Notes: a model not told the origin generated them from the sequence alone. 64,000 bases of DNA from Anaerosolibacter sp. (GCF_029240175.1 NZ_JARBTM010000028.1:1-64000), one strand, 5' to 3'. Positions 1-9,195 are shown, numbered from the stretch's first letter. Numbers and translations are program-made.

Positions 1-21
1 AAATTTCTGGGTGGTTTCGCT

Positions 22-48
22 GCTAACCGCTAACGGCTAACTGCTAAC
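22..48. repeat. Four exact 6-bp repeats at 7-bp period
   Basis: GCTAAC occurs at 22, 29, 36 and 43, always spaced by seven bases. On the transcribed minus strand this reads GTTAGC four times. It lies in the leader between the rRNA promoters and the expected 16S gene, which is off the left edge. The function is unknown; slippage between copies is a simple explanation. Confidence 0.8.
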
Positions 49-78
49 CAATATATATGCTGGCTTAATTCTTACACT

Positions 79-98
79 GTGTAGTTTTCAAAGACCAA
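79..98 (-). promoter_or_regulatory. rRNA leader boxA-like antitermination element
   Basis: On the minus strand the leader reads TCTTTGAAAACT (complement of 83-94). This is the conserved motif found before 16S and 23S genes in Firmicutes, where it recruits the Nus antitermination complex. It follows two strong promoters and points out of the window, so an rRNA operon should start just left of position 1. The 16S gene itself is not visible. Confidence 0.7.
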
Positions 99-141
99 AA
101 CTTATTTATCATGCTGCCAGCGTGTATCGCTGACTCTTAAT

Positions 142-170
142 ACTTTAGCACATCTCAGACATTCTGTCAA
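142..170 (-). promoter_or_regulatory. rRNA promoter P2
   Basis: Minus-strand -35 TTGACA (complement of 165-170) and -10 TAAAGT (complement of 142-147) are separated by exactly 17 bases. The near-consensus hexamers and the downstream boxA-like leader identify it as the proximal promoter of an rRNA operon leaving the window to the left. Confidence 0.85.
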
Positions 171-223
171 CCACTTTTTCGTTGGTAATTTTTATTACCT
201 TGTTTCTCGTGACGACAAGATAT

Positions 224-252
224 ATCTTATCATGTTTTCTTACCTAAATCAA
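224..252 (-). promoter_or_regulatory. rRNA promoter P1
   Basis: Minus-strand TTGATT (complement of 247-252) and TAAGAT (complement of 224-229) are spaced 17 bases apart, 82 bases upstream of P2. Tandem promoters are typical of Firmicute rRNA operons. A short A/T-rich inverted repeat (184-199) lies between them. Confidence 0.7.
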
Positions 253-416
253 CTGGTAATATTTCCTTCCAGTTCGCCATCACCCCTTAAAAAGTGACGG
301 AAGAATAATATAGCATAATATAACGATAGAGTCAATGGCTAAATCAATTCTATATTATGGAAACCACAGTTATTTCTTATAACTTCCGTAGAGACTACAT
401 ATTAAACATCATAAAT

Positions 417-445
417 ATATCCTCCAGATACAATCAGGAGGATAT
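417..445 (-). terminator. Weak hairpin after the racemase-like gene
   Basis: Nine-base arms (417-425 and 437-445) pair perfectly around an 11-base loop, just downstream of the racemase-like gene stop. The U-tract that should follow on the minus strand is poor, so termination is only likely. Confidence 0.45.
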
Positions 446-468
446 GAACCAATCGTTTTATATAGATA

Positions 469-1170
469 CTATTTATAAACCATTTCAACAATATGCTCTG
501 CAGCAACCTTCATAATATTAATCACGGGAATGTCAATAGAGTCTTCCTCAAAAGCCAAGGGGATCTCCGTACATCCCATCACAATTACCTCGGCACCATT
601 CTCTTTTAAATGATAGGCTGCCTTTGTTAATCTCTCACTGGGTTCGCCGCTGATATAACCTGCTTTTATGCCCTTTGTGCCATAAACTGCTTCCATCACA
701 TAGTTGTCTTGATAGTATTCATCTGGGTATATAAGTTGAAAGGAGCTCAACGCCCTGTCAAATATGCCGCTATTCCTGGTTCCTGTGGTACATAATGCGC
801 CAACCCGCTCCTTATCCTTATGCTTAGCGTGCAAATATTGATCTACTATTTTAGGTAAACTTAAAATTGGAACGCCAATATTGTGTTGCACTTCTTCTAA
901 GAAATAATGAGCTGTAACACAAGGAATAAATATGCCATTAACACCAAGCTTCTCAAGGGCTTGGGCAGTCTTCGTCATCTCTTCAACTGGACTTGTGCCT
1001 TTTCCCAATATCGCTTGGGTTCTATCGGGTATTTGTGGATTACTATATATGATCGTTTTAATATGTTCAGCATCCTTTTTTGCAGGTGTTGCTTTGATGA
1101 GATATTGAAAAAAGTAAGACGTTGCTTCTGGACCCATGCCGCCAAGGACCCCTAAAGTATAATCGGTCAT
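469..1170 (-). CDS. Aspartate/glutamate racemase family protein
   Basis: Cytoplasmic enzyme of the Asp/Glu/hydantoin racemase superfamily, expected to interconvert L and D forms of an acidic amino acid with two catalytic cysteines. Visible are the N-terminal GVLGGMGPEAT signature, the first Cys in IPCVTAHYF and the second in MGCTEIPL near the C-terminus. The usual Asn after the first Cys (PCNTAH) is Val here, so the exact substrate is uncertain. A run of six G sits 6 bases before the ATG at 1170, which makes 233 residues; an in-frame upstream start lacks this site. It follows ptb by 31 bases and is probably co-transcribed with it. Confidence 0.85.
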   Translation of the reverse strand: MTDYTLGVLGGMGPEATSYFFQYLIKATPAKKDAEHIKTIIYSNPQIPDRTQAILGKGTSPVEEMTKTAQALEKLGVNGIFIPCVTAHYFLEEVQHNIGVPILSLPKIVDQYLHAKHKDKERVGALCTTGTRNSGIFDRALSSFQLIYPDEYYQDNYVMEAVYGTKGIKAGYISGEPSERLTKAAYHLKENGAEVIVMGCTEIPLAFEEDSIDIPVINIMKVAAEHIVEMVYK

Positions 1171-1201
1171 CTGCATCCCCCCTGGATGAATATAGCACAA
1201 A

Positions 1202-2110
1202 CTATTTATTTGCAGCAATTACACTTCCTAATGCAATGGAATTCAGCTTCGCCTCATGGGTATCGGCCCTAGAGACCAATACAACTGGAGCTTTGGCCCC
1301 CATGATAATCCCTGCAGAATCTGCATCAGCAAAATAGGTCAAAGCCTTTCCAATACCATTTCCCACCTCAATAACTGGAACAAGCAGGATGTCTGCATCT
1401 CCAGCTACAGCACTCTTAAACTTCTTAATTTCAGCTGCTTCCTTTGAGATAGCTAAGTCAAAAGCCAGTGGTCCATCTACAATGACACCTTGTCCAAAAT
1501 CACCAGCCTCGCTCATTTTCTTTAATGCATCGGCATCTACTGTAGCTTGCATCTTTGGATCTACCTTTTCTTTTGCCGCCAAGCAGGCTACCTTTACCGT
1601 CTCAATGCCCATAGCCTTGGCAACTTGGACAGCATTTTTTGTAATTTTGACCTTTTCTTCTAACCCCGGTGCAATATTCATTCCCCCGTCGGTTAAGAAA
1701 AGCAGCTTATGATAATTTTTCATACCATATACCATCACATGGCTTAGCTGACTATCTGTTCTTAATCCAATTTCTTTATCTAAAACCGCCTTAAGTAATA
1801 TTGACGTATCTAAAATACCTTTCATAACGAAATCTGCTTTTCCTGAGCTAACAAGTTCTACTGCAGACCTCGCAGCTTCATCCAGATCTTTTTTGTCTAT
1901 GATCTGATAATCGCCGATATTTAAATGATGATCTTGAGCAATCTCATTTATCTTTTCTACATCTCCAACAAGGATTGGTTCAACTATGCCCAATTCAGAA
2001 GCGTTGCATACTGCCACTAACACCTCTTCATCTTGCGCTGCAGCCACAGCCAGTCTCATTGTTTTCTGATTTTTAGCAGCCTGAATTAATTCTTGAAAAT
2101 TTTTAATCAT
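1202..2110 (-). CDS. ptb: Phosphate butyryltransferase
   Basis: Transfers the butyryl (or branched acyl) group of acyl-CoA to phosphate; the acyl phosphate is normally used by butyrate kinase to make ATP. The 302-residue length and full-length similarity to the PTA_PTB family, with a C-terminal region containing GNGIGKALTYFADADSAG and IIMGAKAPVVL, support the call. A GGGAG site lies 7 bases upstream of the ATG. No butyrate kinase gene is adjacent; the next gene is a racemase-like enzyme, which may hint at amino acid fermentation. A branched-chain acyl substrate cannot be excluded. Confidence 0.9.
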   Translation of the reverse strand: MIKNFQELIQAAKNQKTMRLAVAAAQDEEVLVAVCNASELGIVEPILVGDVEKINEIAQDHHLNIGDYQIIDKKDLDEAARSAVELVSSGKADFVMKGILDTSILLKAVLDKEIGLRTDSQLSHVMVYGMKNYHKLLFLTDGGMNIAPGLEEKVKITKNAVQVAKAMGIETVKVACLAAKEKVDPKMQATVDADALKKMSEAGDFGQGVIVDGPLAFDLAISKEAAEIKKFKSAVAGDADILLVPVIEVGNGIGKALTYFADADSAGIIMGAKAPVVLVSRADTHEAKLNSIALGSVIAANK

Positions 2111-2299
2111 ACGATCACTCCCATATAAAATTTTTATTGAACGTTACAATTTTTTAGTAATACCAGATCAAAAAAAACCCCTTTTTAGGTTGACTGCACT
2201 CTTTGCATAATAAATATGCGGCTTTATTCAGAATAATTATACTATAATTAAAACCCGAATGCTAGTAGAAAGGGGCAACATTTTAACACATCTCAATGA

Positions 2300-3421
2300 T
2301 TACTCCATGGACTTCAGCTTATCTAAGCATATCATGGTGATCTCATCATCTGGGTTTTCTCTCAAAGATCGCTCTAATACTTCTCTTGCCAATATTAAAT
2401 TGCCCTGCTCCATGTAAACCATACCTAAATTGCATAGGATTTCACTATCACTAGGTTTAAGCTGAAGGGCCTTCTTTAAGTATTTTTCTGCATTTATATG
2501 ATCCTGTAACGTTGCATAACAGATTCCTAGTTCATTCAATGTATCTACCTGACTTGAATTGATTTTTAATATTTTTTGAAAATATTCTATTGCCTGTTCA
2601 TACTGATTCAATTGTCTGTAGCCAAGACCAATAAAGAATAAAAGATTCCACCATTCAGCATGTTTTTCCTCTAGGGGTAACAATTTTTCCAAACCCAGTT
2701 CTGGCTCGTTACTTAAAATTAAGCTGTAGCCTTCTTCATATTGAATATGGTTCTTCAAACTGTCCAACTGTAAAAGGATTTCGCTTTCCTTTTCTTCATC
2801 AATCCGTAACTTCAACGCCTTTTCCCAAGTTAGCTCAGCCTTTTTAAAAAGCCTCTGATTTGCGTAATAGAATCCCAAATGATAATAGCCTAATGCGAAA
2901 TCAGGTTGTTTTTCAACCAAAAGCTCTAAAACCTCATGGGCTTCACTTGAAAAGTCCTGTTCCACATCCCTATCTTGGGTTTCGTAGGCAATATCTTGAC
3001 AACATCGAGCATAATTGAATAACCCATTGATATTCTCTCCATTTAATAGGATTAATGCTCGGAAGTAAATCAAAGCTGTATAGAACTCCTTGTGATCCGC
3101 TGCCTTCAAGCCCTCATAAACAATATAGTCCTCAATATTGGCATCGAAGGCATATAAGAACGCCTTATATGCCTCTATGTATTTAAAATGATGATCCAAA
3201 CCTATTAACCAGATCATAGCCCGTGACATGGATGCCAGAGAAATCGTCTGCTCTTCCTCTTTCTTTTTTACCGTTTCAGCTAACTCACTCACTATTATAG
3301 GCACGGGTATTCCCATAAGCATTTTATATTGTTCATTTTTCGTCGCGATATTTTCTTTCAGTTCTATGAAAACAATACGCTCAAGTTGATTTTTAAGATG
3401 TTTATCTACTTGTTGAAACAT
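2300..3421 (-). CDS. TPR-repeat protein
   Basis: About 373 residues, soluble, built of tetratricopeptide-like helices. The C-terminal third holds clear TPR units, for example NQYEQAIEYFQKILKIN and DHINAEKYLKKALQLKP, followed by another unit ending at NPDDE. TPRs form protein-binding surfaces; no enzymatic domain is seen. AGGAGG lies 8 bases before the ATG at 3421; an ATG two codons upstream is too close to it. Its partner is unknown, and it stands alone between the ptb and GNAT/nadK groups. Confidence 0.75.
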   Translation of the reverse strand: MFQQVDKHLKNQLERIVFIELKENIATKNEQYKMLMGIPVPIIVSELAETVKKKEEEQTISLASMSRAMIWLIGLDHHFKYIEAYKAFLYAFDANIEDYIVYEGLKAADHKEFYTALIYFRALILLNGENINGLFNYARCCQDIAYETQDRDVEQDFSSEAHEVLELLVEKQPDFALGYYHLGFYYANQRLFKKAELTWEKALKLRIDEEKESEILLQLDSLKNHIQYEEGYSLILSNEPELGLEKLLPLEEKHAEWWNLLFFIGLGYRQLNQYEQAIEYFQKILKINSSQVDTLNELGICYATLQDHINAEKYLKKALQLKPSDSEILCNLGMVYMEQGNLILAREVLERSLRENPDDEITMICLDKLKSME

Positions 3422-3480
3422 GTGCATCGCCTCCTATTCATCTATCGATTATATCCTATTTATTGATTTTATAGAAGAAA

Positions 3481-3522
3481 AAGTGTGAAGAAAATCCCGC
3501 CAATGGGATTGTCCTCACACTT
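3481..3522 (-). terminator. Terminator after GNAT gene
   Basis: Outer arms 3481-3488/3515-3522 and inner arms 3493-3498/3505-3510 form a two-part hairpin. A T-rich stretch follows on the minus strand. The right arm touches the stop codon of the acetyltransferase gene. Confidence 0.75.
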
Positions 3523-4007
3523 CATAGGATTTTATGAAAAATAAGATCATCTACATATGCATCTAGGGCTTCATCATAATGATGTTGATAGACGGAGCCT
3601 GCGAACGTAAACCCACAAGATAAAACTGTATTGATAGAAGCCCTGTTGTTGCTATACACATACGTTCTAACTAACTTTATTCCTGCTTGCTTTAATCGTT
3701 CAAGGCTATATAAGGTTAGTTCCTTTGCTACTCTATATCCCCGATGTTTCTTTCCCACCGCAACCGTTAGGTATGCTGCATGTCTTTTATTTTGTTTCCC
3801 TCGTATTGCTCTGAATACAGCAAGTAATTGATTTTCATCTACAGCCACATAAACAAAAACATCCTCATCCGTTAACCAGCTTTTAATCTCATCTTCTGAT
3901 AGAATCTCTGCAAATGAAACCTCTGCCTCTTCCAAGGCCAATTCCCGAAATAAATCAACCACCCTAGGTAAGTCTTCTAAAAACATTTCCCTATAAACAA
4001 TTTCCAT
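3522..4007 (-). CDS. GNAT family N-acetyltransferase
   Basis: A 161-residue acetyl-CoA dependent acetyltransferase. The acetyl-CoA binding motif A is visible as TVAVGKKHRGYRVAKEL, with following strand/helix elements and a C-terminal NTVLSCGFTFAG region typical of the fold. The acceptor cannot be predicted. A GGGGGA site 6-7 bases before the ATG supports the start. It lies 31 bases after the NAD kinase gene and may share its transcript. Confidence 0.85.
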   Translation of the reverse strand: MEIVYREMFLEDLPRVVDLFRELALEEAEVSFAEILSEDEIKSWLTDEDVFVYVAVDENQLLAVFRAIRGKQNKRHAAYLTVAVGKKHRGYRVAKELTLYSLERLKQAGIKLVRTYVYSNNRASINTVLSCGFTFAGSVYQHHYDEALDAYVDDLIFHKIL

Positions 4008-4038
4008 TTTCTGTCCCCCTTATCTGGCAACTTTTCAA

Positions 4039-4866
4039 TTATAAATCTTCATTGATCGTTCTTAACTCACCCTTATCAATGATCTTTTTCTTAAAATAAT
4101 CAAAGTAGTCAAACTCACCTACCCGTAAAATTTTCACATCGATATTGGCGATGGAAATCTCTACCTCAGCAATAGAGTGATTCCCAAGTTTCGCTCCGTC
4201 ATAGGCAATCATAATCTCCCGGGTCATAGACTTAATAATCTCAAACCTTATCTTTGTGTCCAATGGTAGAATCAACGGGATTTTAAGTGGTCTATTGATA
4301 CTATTATCATTGGGGTGAATGGGAATCAATTGGTATACAGGCAGTTCTGAATGGGTAGCAACGCCTCCAGCCCAAATGCCATAACCCGTTGCACCCATTG
4401 GTGTTGTTATAATGAATCCATCTCCAGTAAAGTAGTTAAAAGGGCGTCCATTCACGAACAGCTTCGCTTCCATGAGCCTAGGGTCTAAATGCTTAATAAG
4501 AATCTCATTAAAGGCATACTCTTCAATATACGTACCGCTGTTGGTTTTAGCACGGACTTTGATTAAAGGATATTGATGGATATGGTATGTTTTTGTATGC
4601 AATGCATGAATAAATCTGTTAAAATCCCCTGGTGTAACTGTAGGCAAGAATCCCAGATTCCCAGTATTGATTCCTATGAATGGCTTCTGCAAAAGCTTAT
4701 ATTGACGAATTGCACTGAGCATCGTACCGTCCCCGCCAATGACAATAATCACATCAGGGTCTGTTTCTACGGAGAGCATTCCAATTTTATTTAACTGTTC
4801 CTCCAATTCCTTACGGACCAACATACTCTCTTGCTTATAATTGTGATGTATTAAAACTCTTTTCAA
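4039..4866 (-). CDS. nadK: NAD kinase
   Basis: Phosphorylates NAD to NADP, the only known route to NADP. The GGDGTM motif (residues ~44-49), NTGNLGFLPT and the later glycine-rich loop are present over a normal length (275). The usual TPTGSTAYSLSAGG motif is replaced by TPMGATGYGIWAGG, so this is a divergent member and may be one of two NAD kinases, as in Bacillus. The start is TTG at 4866 with AGGTGG just upstream. Genomes of this group usually carry another copy near recN; that cannot be checked here. Confidence 0.85.
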   Translation of the reverse strand: MKRVLIHHNYKQESMLVRKELEEQLNKIGMLSVETDPDVIIVIGGDGTMLSAIRQYKLLQKPFIGINTGNLGFLPTVTPGDFNRFIHALHTKTYHIHQYPLIKVRAKTNSGTYIEEYAFNEILIKHLDPRLMEAKLFVNGRPFNYFTGDGFIITTPMGATGYGIWAGGVATHSELPVYQLIPIHPNDNSINRPLKIPLILPLDTKIRFEIIKSMTREIMIAYDGAKLGNHSIAEVEISIANIDVKILRVGEFDYFDYFKKKIIDKGELRTINEDL

Positions 4867-4943
4867 ACGACCACCTATTTTCTAGTTTTTGATATGTATT
4901 CTTTTCTATGATATAAAATTCCTCTTTCTAATCATGGTTTTTG

Positions 4944-6152
4944 CTATTTTTTTACACCAAAGTATTGCAGCATTCGATCCGTCTGCAAGTATTGTTGTGT
5001 TAAGAGTGCGAACCCTCCTGTTATAATGACAAAAAATATTAACTTGCTATTTTGTCCATAAAAATTGCTGAAATAAATAGGGCCGCCAGCTATGCCCAAA
5101 AATCGACAGCTGTTATATACCGCTGTTATCACGCCCCGTTTCCCTGGAGGTGCACAGCTGGTTACAAAGGTATTCAGAGCTGTTAGGGCCATACCCGCAG
5201 CAATTCCAATCACTTCTAGCATAACTAATCTTATGATAAATGATTCCCCATAGGGTATCCATAATAAAGCGATAATACATATAACAAAACTATAGAGAAC
5301 CATCTTTTTATAGATTCCTCGTCTATTCTGCAAGTATGTACCCAACCAATAAGATACAATAGACATCGTAGTGACGGGTAGTGCAACGATAAATCCTCTT
5401 TTTAAGACATTGCTTGTTAACGCGCCTCCAAGAATGTCGGAAATATTTGCAAGAACACCGTAGAGAATAAACAATATCCCAAAACCGCCTAAGAGGCATA
5501 TACCCAAAGAAAAACCCTTGGCTTTAAGAATCGTCCATATTTCGCCAAAATAAATTCTAAGGTTTTTACGTTCTGCGTGGCTCCTATCTTCCTTGATCAC
5601 AAGCCCTACGAAAACAGCCACAGGTATCGTGAGAAATGAATAGGAAAAAAATATAAAATACCAAGCGATCATGGCAATGATGGACCCCAAAATTGGGCTT
5701 ACAACTTTCCCCACCCCGTTGGATGCTTCTATAATACCTAATGCCTTGCTCCTCTCCGTTGAGGAAAACATGTCGCTTACCAAAGCCATGGCAATAGGAG
5801 ATGTTCCCGCTGCACCAAATCCTTGAACAATTCTTCCGAATATAATCAACTTATAGGGATCTTTAGCAAAAACACTGGCAAATCCTGATATAAGTCCTCC
5901 AACGCCATAAAGAACCAAAGCTGGTATAATGACTTTCTTGCGGCCAATTCTATCAGATAAAAATCCAAGGAAAGGGATAATTAATGCAGCTGAAAATGAA
6001 AAATAACTGAGAACTAAGTTTGCTTCAAGACTGGTAATATTCAGTTCTCTTTTAATATCTGTCAATACTGGAATAAGCATTGAATTACCTAAGACCATGA
6101 TAAAAGGGACAAAGGATAAGGCCAACATTTTAACGGACTGGTTCTTAATCAC
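4944..6152 (-). CDS. MFS transporter, DHA1-like exporter
   Basis: A 402-residue integral membrane protein with about 12 hydrophobic segments. The cytoplasmic loop motif GFLSDRIGRKKVI between helices 2 and 3 is the MFS signature, and the arrangement resembles the drug:proton antiporter group. The substrate is unknown. The GTG start at 6152 is preceded at 7 bases by GGGTGG. No regulator gene is adjacent. Confidence 0.85.
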   Translation of the reverse strand: MIKNQSVKMLALSFVPFIMVLGNSMLIPVLTDIKRELNITSLEANLVLSYFSFSAALIIPFLGFLSDRIGRKKVIIPALVLYGVGGLISGFASVFAKDPYKLIIFGRIVQGFGAAGTSPIAMALVSDMFSSTERSKALGIIEASNGVGKVVSPILGSIIAMIAWYFIFFSYSFLTIPVAVFVGLVIKEDRSHAERKNLRIYFGEIWTILKAKGFSLGICLLGGFGILFILYGVLANISDILGGALTSNVLKRGFIVALPVTTMSIVSYWLGTYLQNRRGIYKKMVLYSFVICIIALLWIPYGESFIIRLVMLEVIGIAAGMALTALNTFVTSCAPPGKRGVITAVYNSCRFLGIAGGPIYFSNFYGQNSKLIFFVIITGGFALLTQQYLQTDRMLQYFGVKK

Positions 6153-6288
6153 TATTTTCCACCCTGCTTTTTAACTTTTTAGTTTCCATATGTACTTTTT
6201 ATTTTTTCCTTATTTATGCTATTTCATGTTGAATTTGTATCACATATTTTTTCTTGGGCTACAGATAATGAAATTAAGAGGTGATAAA

Positions 6289-6510
6289 ATGAAACATACA
6301 ATTGTCGCTGTAAGAAAATTTCGCGATGGCAGTATTCAAAGTGTAAAATTTAAAGATGGAAATGTCCTCGACATTGATCGTGCCGTAAATGTTGCCAAGG
6401 CAGGCCTAATCGATAATGTTCGTGTCGAACTAGATCCTGCCACCGGTGTTGAATATCTAGAACCATCTTCAAGCGACCATAAAAAATTACAAGATTTTCC
6501 CATTTTCTAG
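6289..6510 (+). CDS. DUF3892-type small protein
   Basis: A 73-residue protein beginning MKHTIVAVRKFRDGS, resembling the DUF3892 family of short Firmicute proteins of unknown function. The start at 6289 is chosen because AGAGGTGAT lies just before it; the frame is open further upstream but has no ribosome binding site there. It is divergent from the MFS gene. Confidence 0.75.
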   Translation: MKHTIVAVRKFRDGSIQSVKFKDGNVLDIDRAVNVAKAGLIDNVRVELDPATGVEYLEPSSSDHKKLQDFPIF

Positions 6511-6517
6511 TTTATAT

Positions 6518-6572
6518 AGTTATAAAATATAACAGGTGACCCCAGAAGGGTCGCCTGTTACATTTTATAACT
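6518..6572. terminator. Long bidirectional terminator
   Basis: A stem of about 24 base pairs (arms 6518-6543 and 6548-6572, one bulge and one G-U pair) with an AGAA loop separates converging genes. Its right arm includes the stop codon of the minus-strand membrane protein gene. T-rich arms on both sides fit termination in both directions. Confidence 0.85.
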
Positions 6573-7319
6573 ATTTCTCATAAACATTCTTTTCCTACGA
6601 GAAGTTGTACTAAGTACATTAAACAATAATCCTCTATATACCATGATAAAGGATAATAATAACTGGGCAGTTATATATCCTGCAATAGATTGCGTAGATA
6701 ACGAGAATATCCCTCTCCCGAATATGGCAGTGGCATTGGGTCCCGAACCAGTCAACACCGCAAAAACACCAAATAATACAGCGTTGGGTACAAGCCAATC
6801 CAGCCAATTTTCCTTCATGAATTCAAAAGCATAGGTAAAGCTCTCCGCAACATGATAATGTTTTTGGTAGATAACCTCTGGCAAACAGTTCAATAGAATA
6901 AAAGCAGCAATCATCAAAATCGACCAAAGTGATATAAAGCCCAATTGAATATTCAATATGGGTCTTAAAAACAAACTTGCCCCATAGTTTACAAACCAAA
7001 TCACCACGAGAATTCCATAGATTTTACCTAGATACACCTTAAATCCCTGTTTAAAATCCTGCAGATCAATCTTTCCGTATCGAACGATGTTCTCAATAAG
7101 ATATAGATAGTTAGAGAACAACGCCCCTTGCACCAAAGTAATAATGATCCCCGCTAAAATAGAGAACATAAATGCCACACGCCCTAAAACACTTAAGATT
7201 ACTGCATAAACAAAACCTGTAAAAATAATTGGCCAGTTGTTCAAAGTCAACTTTACACTCTTAGGTATGATCTCTTTGTTTACCCCAATCAAATCTTCAA
7301 TGATATTCAATGTTATCAC
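6558..7319 (-). CDS. Multi-pass membrane protein, unknown
   Basis: About 250 residues with five or six hydrophobic segments (for example WPIIFTGFVYAVILSVLG) and a basic C-terminus RRKRMFMRN. No family is recognised. Its annotated GTG start overlaps the stop of the upstream radical SAM gene by four bases, and the GAGGGG site better fits an in-frame TTG at 7310, eight bases downstream. The overlap implies translational coupling, so it probably works with the radical SAM protein or acts on a related envelope target. Confidence 0.6.
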   Translation of the reverse strand: MITLNIIEDLIGVNKEIIPKSVKLTLNNWPIIFTGFVYAVILSVLGRVAFMFSILAGIIITLVQGALFSNYLYLIENIVRYGKIDLQDFKQGFKVYLGKIYGILVVIWFVNYGASLFLRPILNIQLGFISLWSILMIAAFILLNCLPEVIYQKHYHVAESFTYAFEFMKENWLDWLVPNAVLFGVFAVLTGSGPNATAIFGRGIFSLSTQSIAGYITAQLLLSFIMVYRGLLFNVLSTTSRRKRMFMRNSYKM

Positions 7320-9079
7320 CCCTCTAAATCAATTTTGTAAACCTTAGATTTTGAAAACACTTTATAATCCAATGCATAATCGAAGAGCAAGGTCGTAGGC
7401 GCTTTATGGATATCTACCTTTTCTAGCTTTTCAAAGCTTTGTAATACATCATACTGGAAGCTTTCAAAATGCACTTTTTTGATAATCTGCTTTGCTGGCT
7501 GTCCTTCAAACCGTGGCAGATATTTTACCACATTATCCTGGTTTTGCAAGAATTGATGAACCTTATTTTTAAAGTCTGTATCCTCTAAGGACTCGAAGAA
7601 TAGAGGAATGGTGCTTTTTCCCTGTTTTAAATAATCAAGTTTTAAAAGTTCGCGGAAATAATCCATCGCTTCCCACTTCTTCTCTTGATAAAATACCAAC
7701 AATATTTCATACATAGCATTTCTACCGTGGGATGTATGATGATAACCCCTTGCTTCCCAAAATTGTCCTAGCTCCAAATAAAATTCTGCAGCACTTTTGT
7801 AAAATTGTTTGAGAATAAATTCGACGCCATGATCGAATGCATGGGTATTAAAGTAATGCTCAACCATCTCCTCCATCACCTTTATTTGCAGCATTTCTCT
7901 ATAGGTCAGATAACGGTTCCCCAGTACTTCATAGGGCGGTTCATCCCGATAAATATAGCCATGCAGCCCTTCATCTCGTCGGATGCCTGAACCCTTTAAT
8001 AGCTTTAGGAATCCTAGCTGAAGCTTCTCTGGTCTTAAATTGTAAACTTCATCGAAAGATAGCTTAAAACGCTGCAACGTTTCATGGGGCAGCCCAGCAA
8101 TTAAATCTAAATGGAGGTGAATATTATTATATTTTGAAATATGCTTCACGGTCTGGCTTAATCTATGGAAGTCCACCTTACGATCAATGGCCTCCATGGT
8201 CATATCATAGGTAGTTTGAACACCTACCTCAAATTGAAACAAACCTTCTCTTACCAGTGATAGAAAAGCTAATATTTCCTCATCCAACAGGTCAGCTGTG
8301 ATTTCAAAGTGAAAATTGGTTGTTCCATTATCATGTTCATGGAGATATCTCATAATTTCTAAACAGTGAGATTTCTTTGCATTAAAGGTTCTGTCTACAA
8401 ACTTTACCTGCTTCACCCCTGCTGCCAAGAAAACATCCATATCCTTCTTCACTCTATCAATAGATAGAAATCGAACGCCTTTTATGGTCGAAGAAAGGCA
8501 ATATCTACAATTATGGGGGCAGCCCCTTGAGCTTTCATAATAAATGATTCTATTGTCATAACCAACCAACCCATCGCCAAAAGGAGAAGGTATCGTATCA
8601 AGTTCTTTTATCAGCCCTCTTTCATTGGTCTCAATAGCAACGCCATTCACGCGAAAGGCAATGCTCTGGATGGATTCCAAATCCCCTTGGAATTTTACCA
8701 AGTAGTCCAATAATTCCTTGAAAGTAGCCTCACCTTCACCAATAACGATATAATCAATGAATGGGCTTTTATCCAATAGCTCACGGGCATCAAAACTTAC
8801 TTCTGGGCCACCCAAAATGATTTTTACCTTTGGATTGACTTTTTTTAAATTTTTAGCGATACGCAATGTCTGTTCGATATTCCAGATATAACAGGAAAAA
8901 CATACGATCTCATGTTGTCCCCTATATATCTCTGCCAAAACATAATCCAAATCATGATTGATCGTATACTCTTTGATATCTATGATCTCGGTCATATCCC
9001 TGCAATAACTTTTCAAATATTGTAATGCCAGGGATGAGTGAATATATTTAGAATGTAGTGTCGTTAACAGTATCCTCAT
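7316..9079 (-). CDS. B12-binding-domain radical SAM protein (DUF4080-like C-terminus)
   Basis: A 587-residue enzyme with an N-terminal cobalamin-binding-type domain (about 1-130), a central radical SAM domain with the CPHNCRYC cluster motif (about residue 200), and a C-terminal extension of the kind called DUF4080. Such proteins use a [4Fe-4S] cluster and S-adenosylmethionine, and some methylate unreactive carbons. The target is unknown. The start at 9079 (MRILLTTLHSKY) has AAAGGA 8 bases upstream; the 13 preceding codons lack support. It is translationally coupled to a membrane protein gene downstream. Confidence 0.8.
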   Translation of the reverse strand: MRILLTTLHSKYIHSSLALQYLKSYCRDMTEIIDIKEYTINHDLDYVLAEIYRGQHEIVCFSCYIWNIEQTLRIAKNLKKVNPKVKIILGGPEVSFDARELLDKSPFIDYIVIGEGEATFKELLDYLVKFQGDLESIQSIAFRVNGVAIETNERGLIKELDTIPSPFGDGLVGYDNRIIYYESSRGCPHNCRYCLSSTIKGVRFLSIDRVKKDMDVFLAAGVKQVKFVDRTFNAKKSHCLEIMRYLHEHDNGTTNFHFEITADLLDEEILAFLSLVREGLFQFEVGVQTTYDMTMEAIDRKVDFHRLSQTVKHISKYNNIHLHLDLIAGLPHETLQRFKLSFDEVYNLRPEKLQLGFLKLLKGSGIRRDEGLHGYIYRDEPPYEVLGNRYLTYREMLQIKVMEEMVEHYFNTHAFDHGVEFILKQFYKSAAEFYLELGQFWEARGYHHTSHGRNAMYEILLVFYQEKKWEAMDYFRELLKLDYLKQGKSTIPLFFESLEDTDFKNKVHQFLQNQDNVVKYLPRFEGQPAKQIIKKVHFESFQYDVLQSFEKLEKVDIHKAPTTLLFDYALDYKVFSKSKVYKIDLEG

Positions 9080-9173
9080 GTCCTTAGTCCTTTCGTTCCT
9101 TTGTTTATATATCTTCAACGATTTTCCAAGCTTTTAAACACATTATAACACAAAGTTCCCCAATAAATACCAA

Positions 9174-9195
9174 GAGATAGGATCTTTCCTATCTC
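9174..9195 (-). terminator. Hairpin at end of amidase gene
   Basis: Nine-base arms 9174-9182 and 9187-9195 pair perfectly around a 4-base loop and overlap the stop codon of the amidase-domain gene. The following minus-strand T stretch is short. Confidence 0.55.

Noticed and set aside
22-48. CRISPR-like repeat array
   Set aside because: Units are 6 bases at 7-base period with no spacers.
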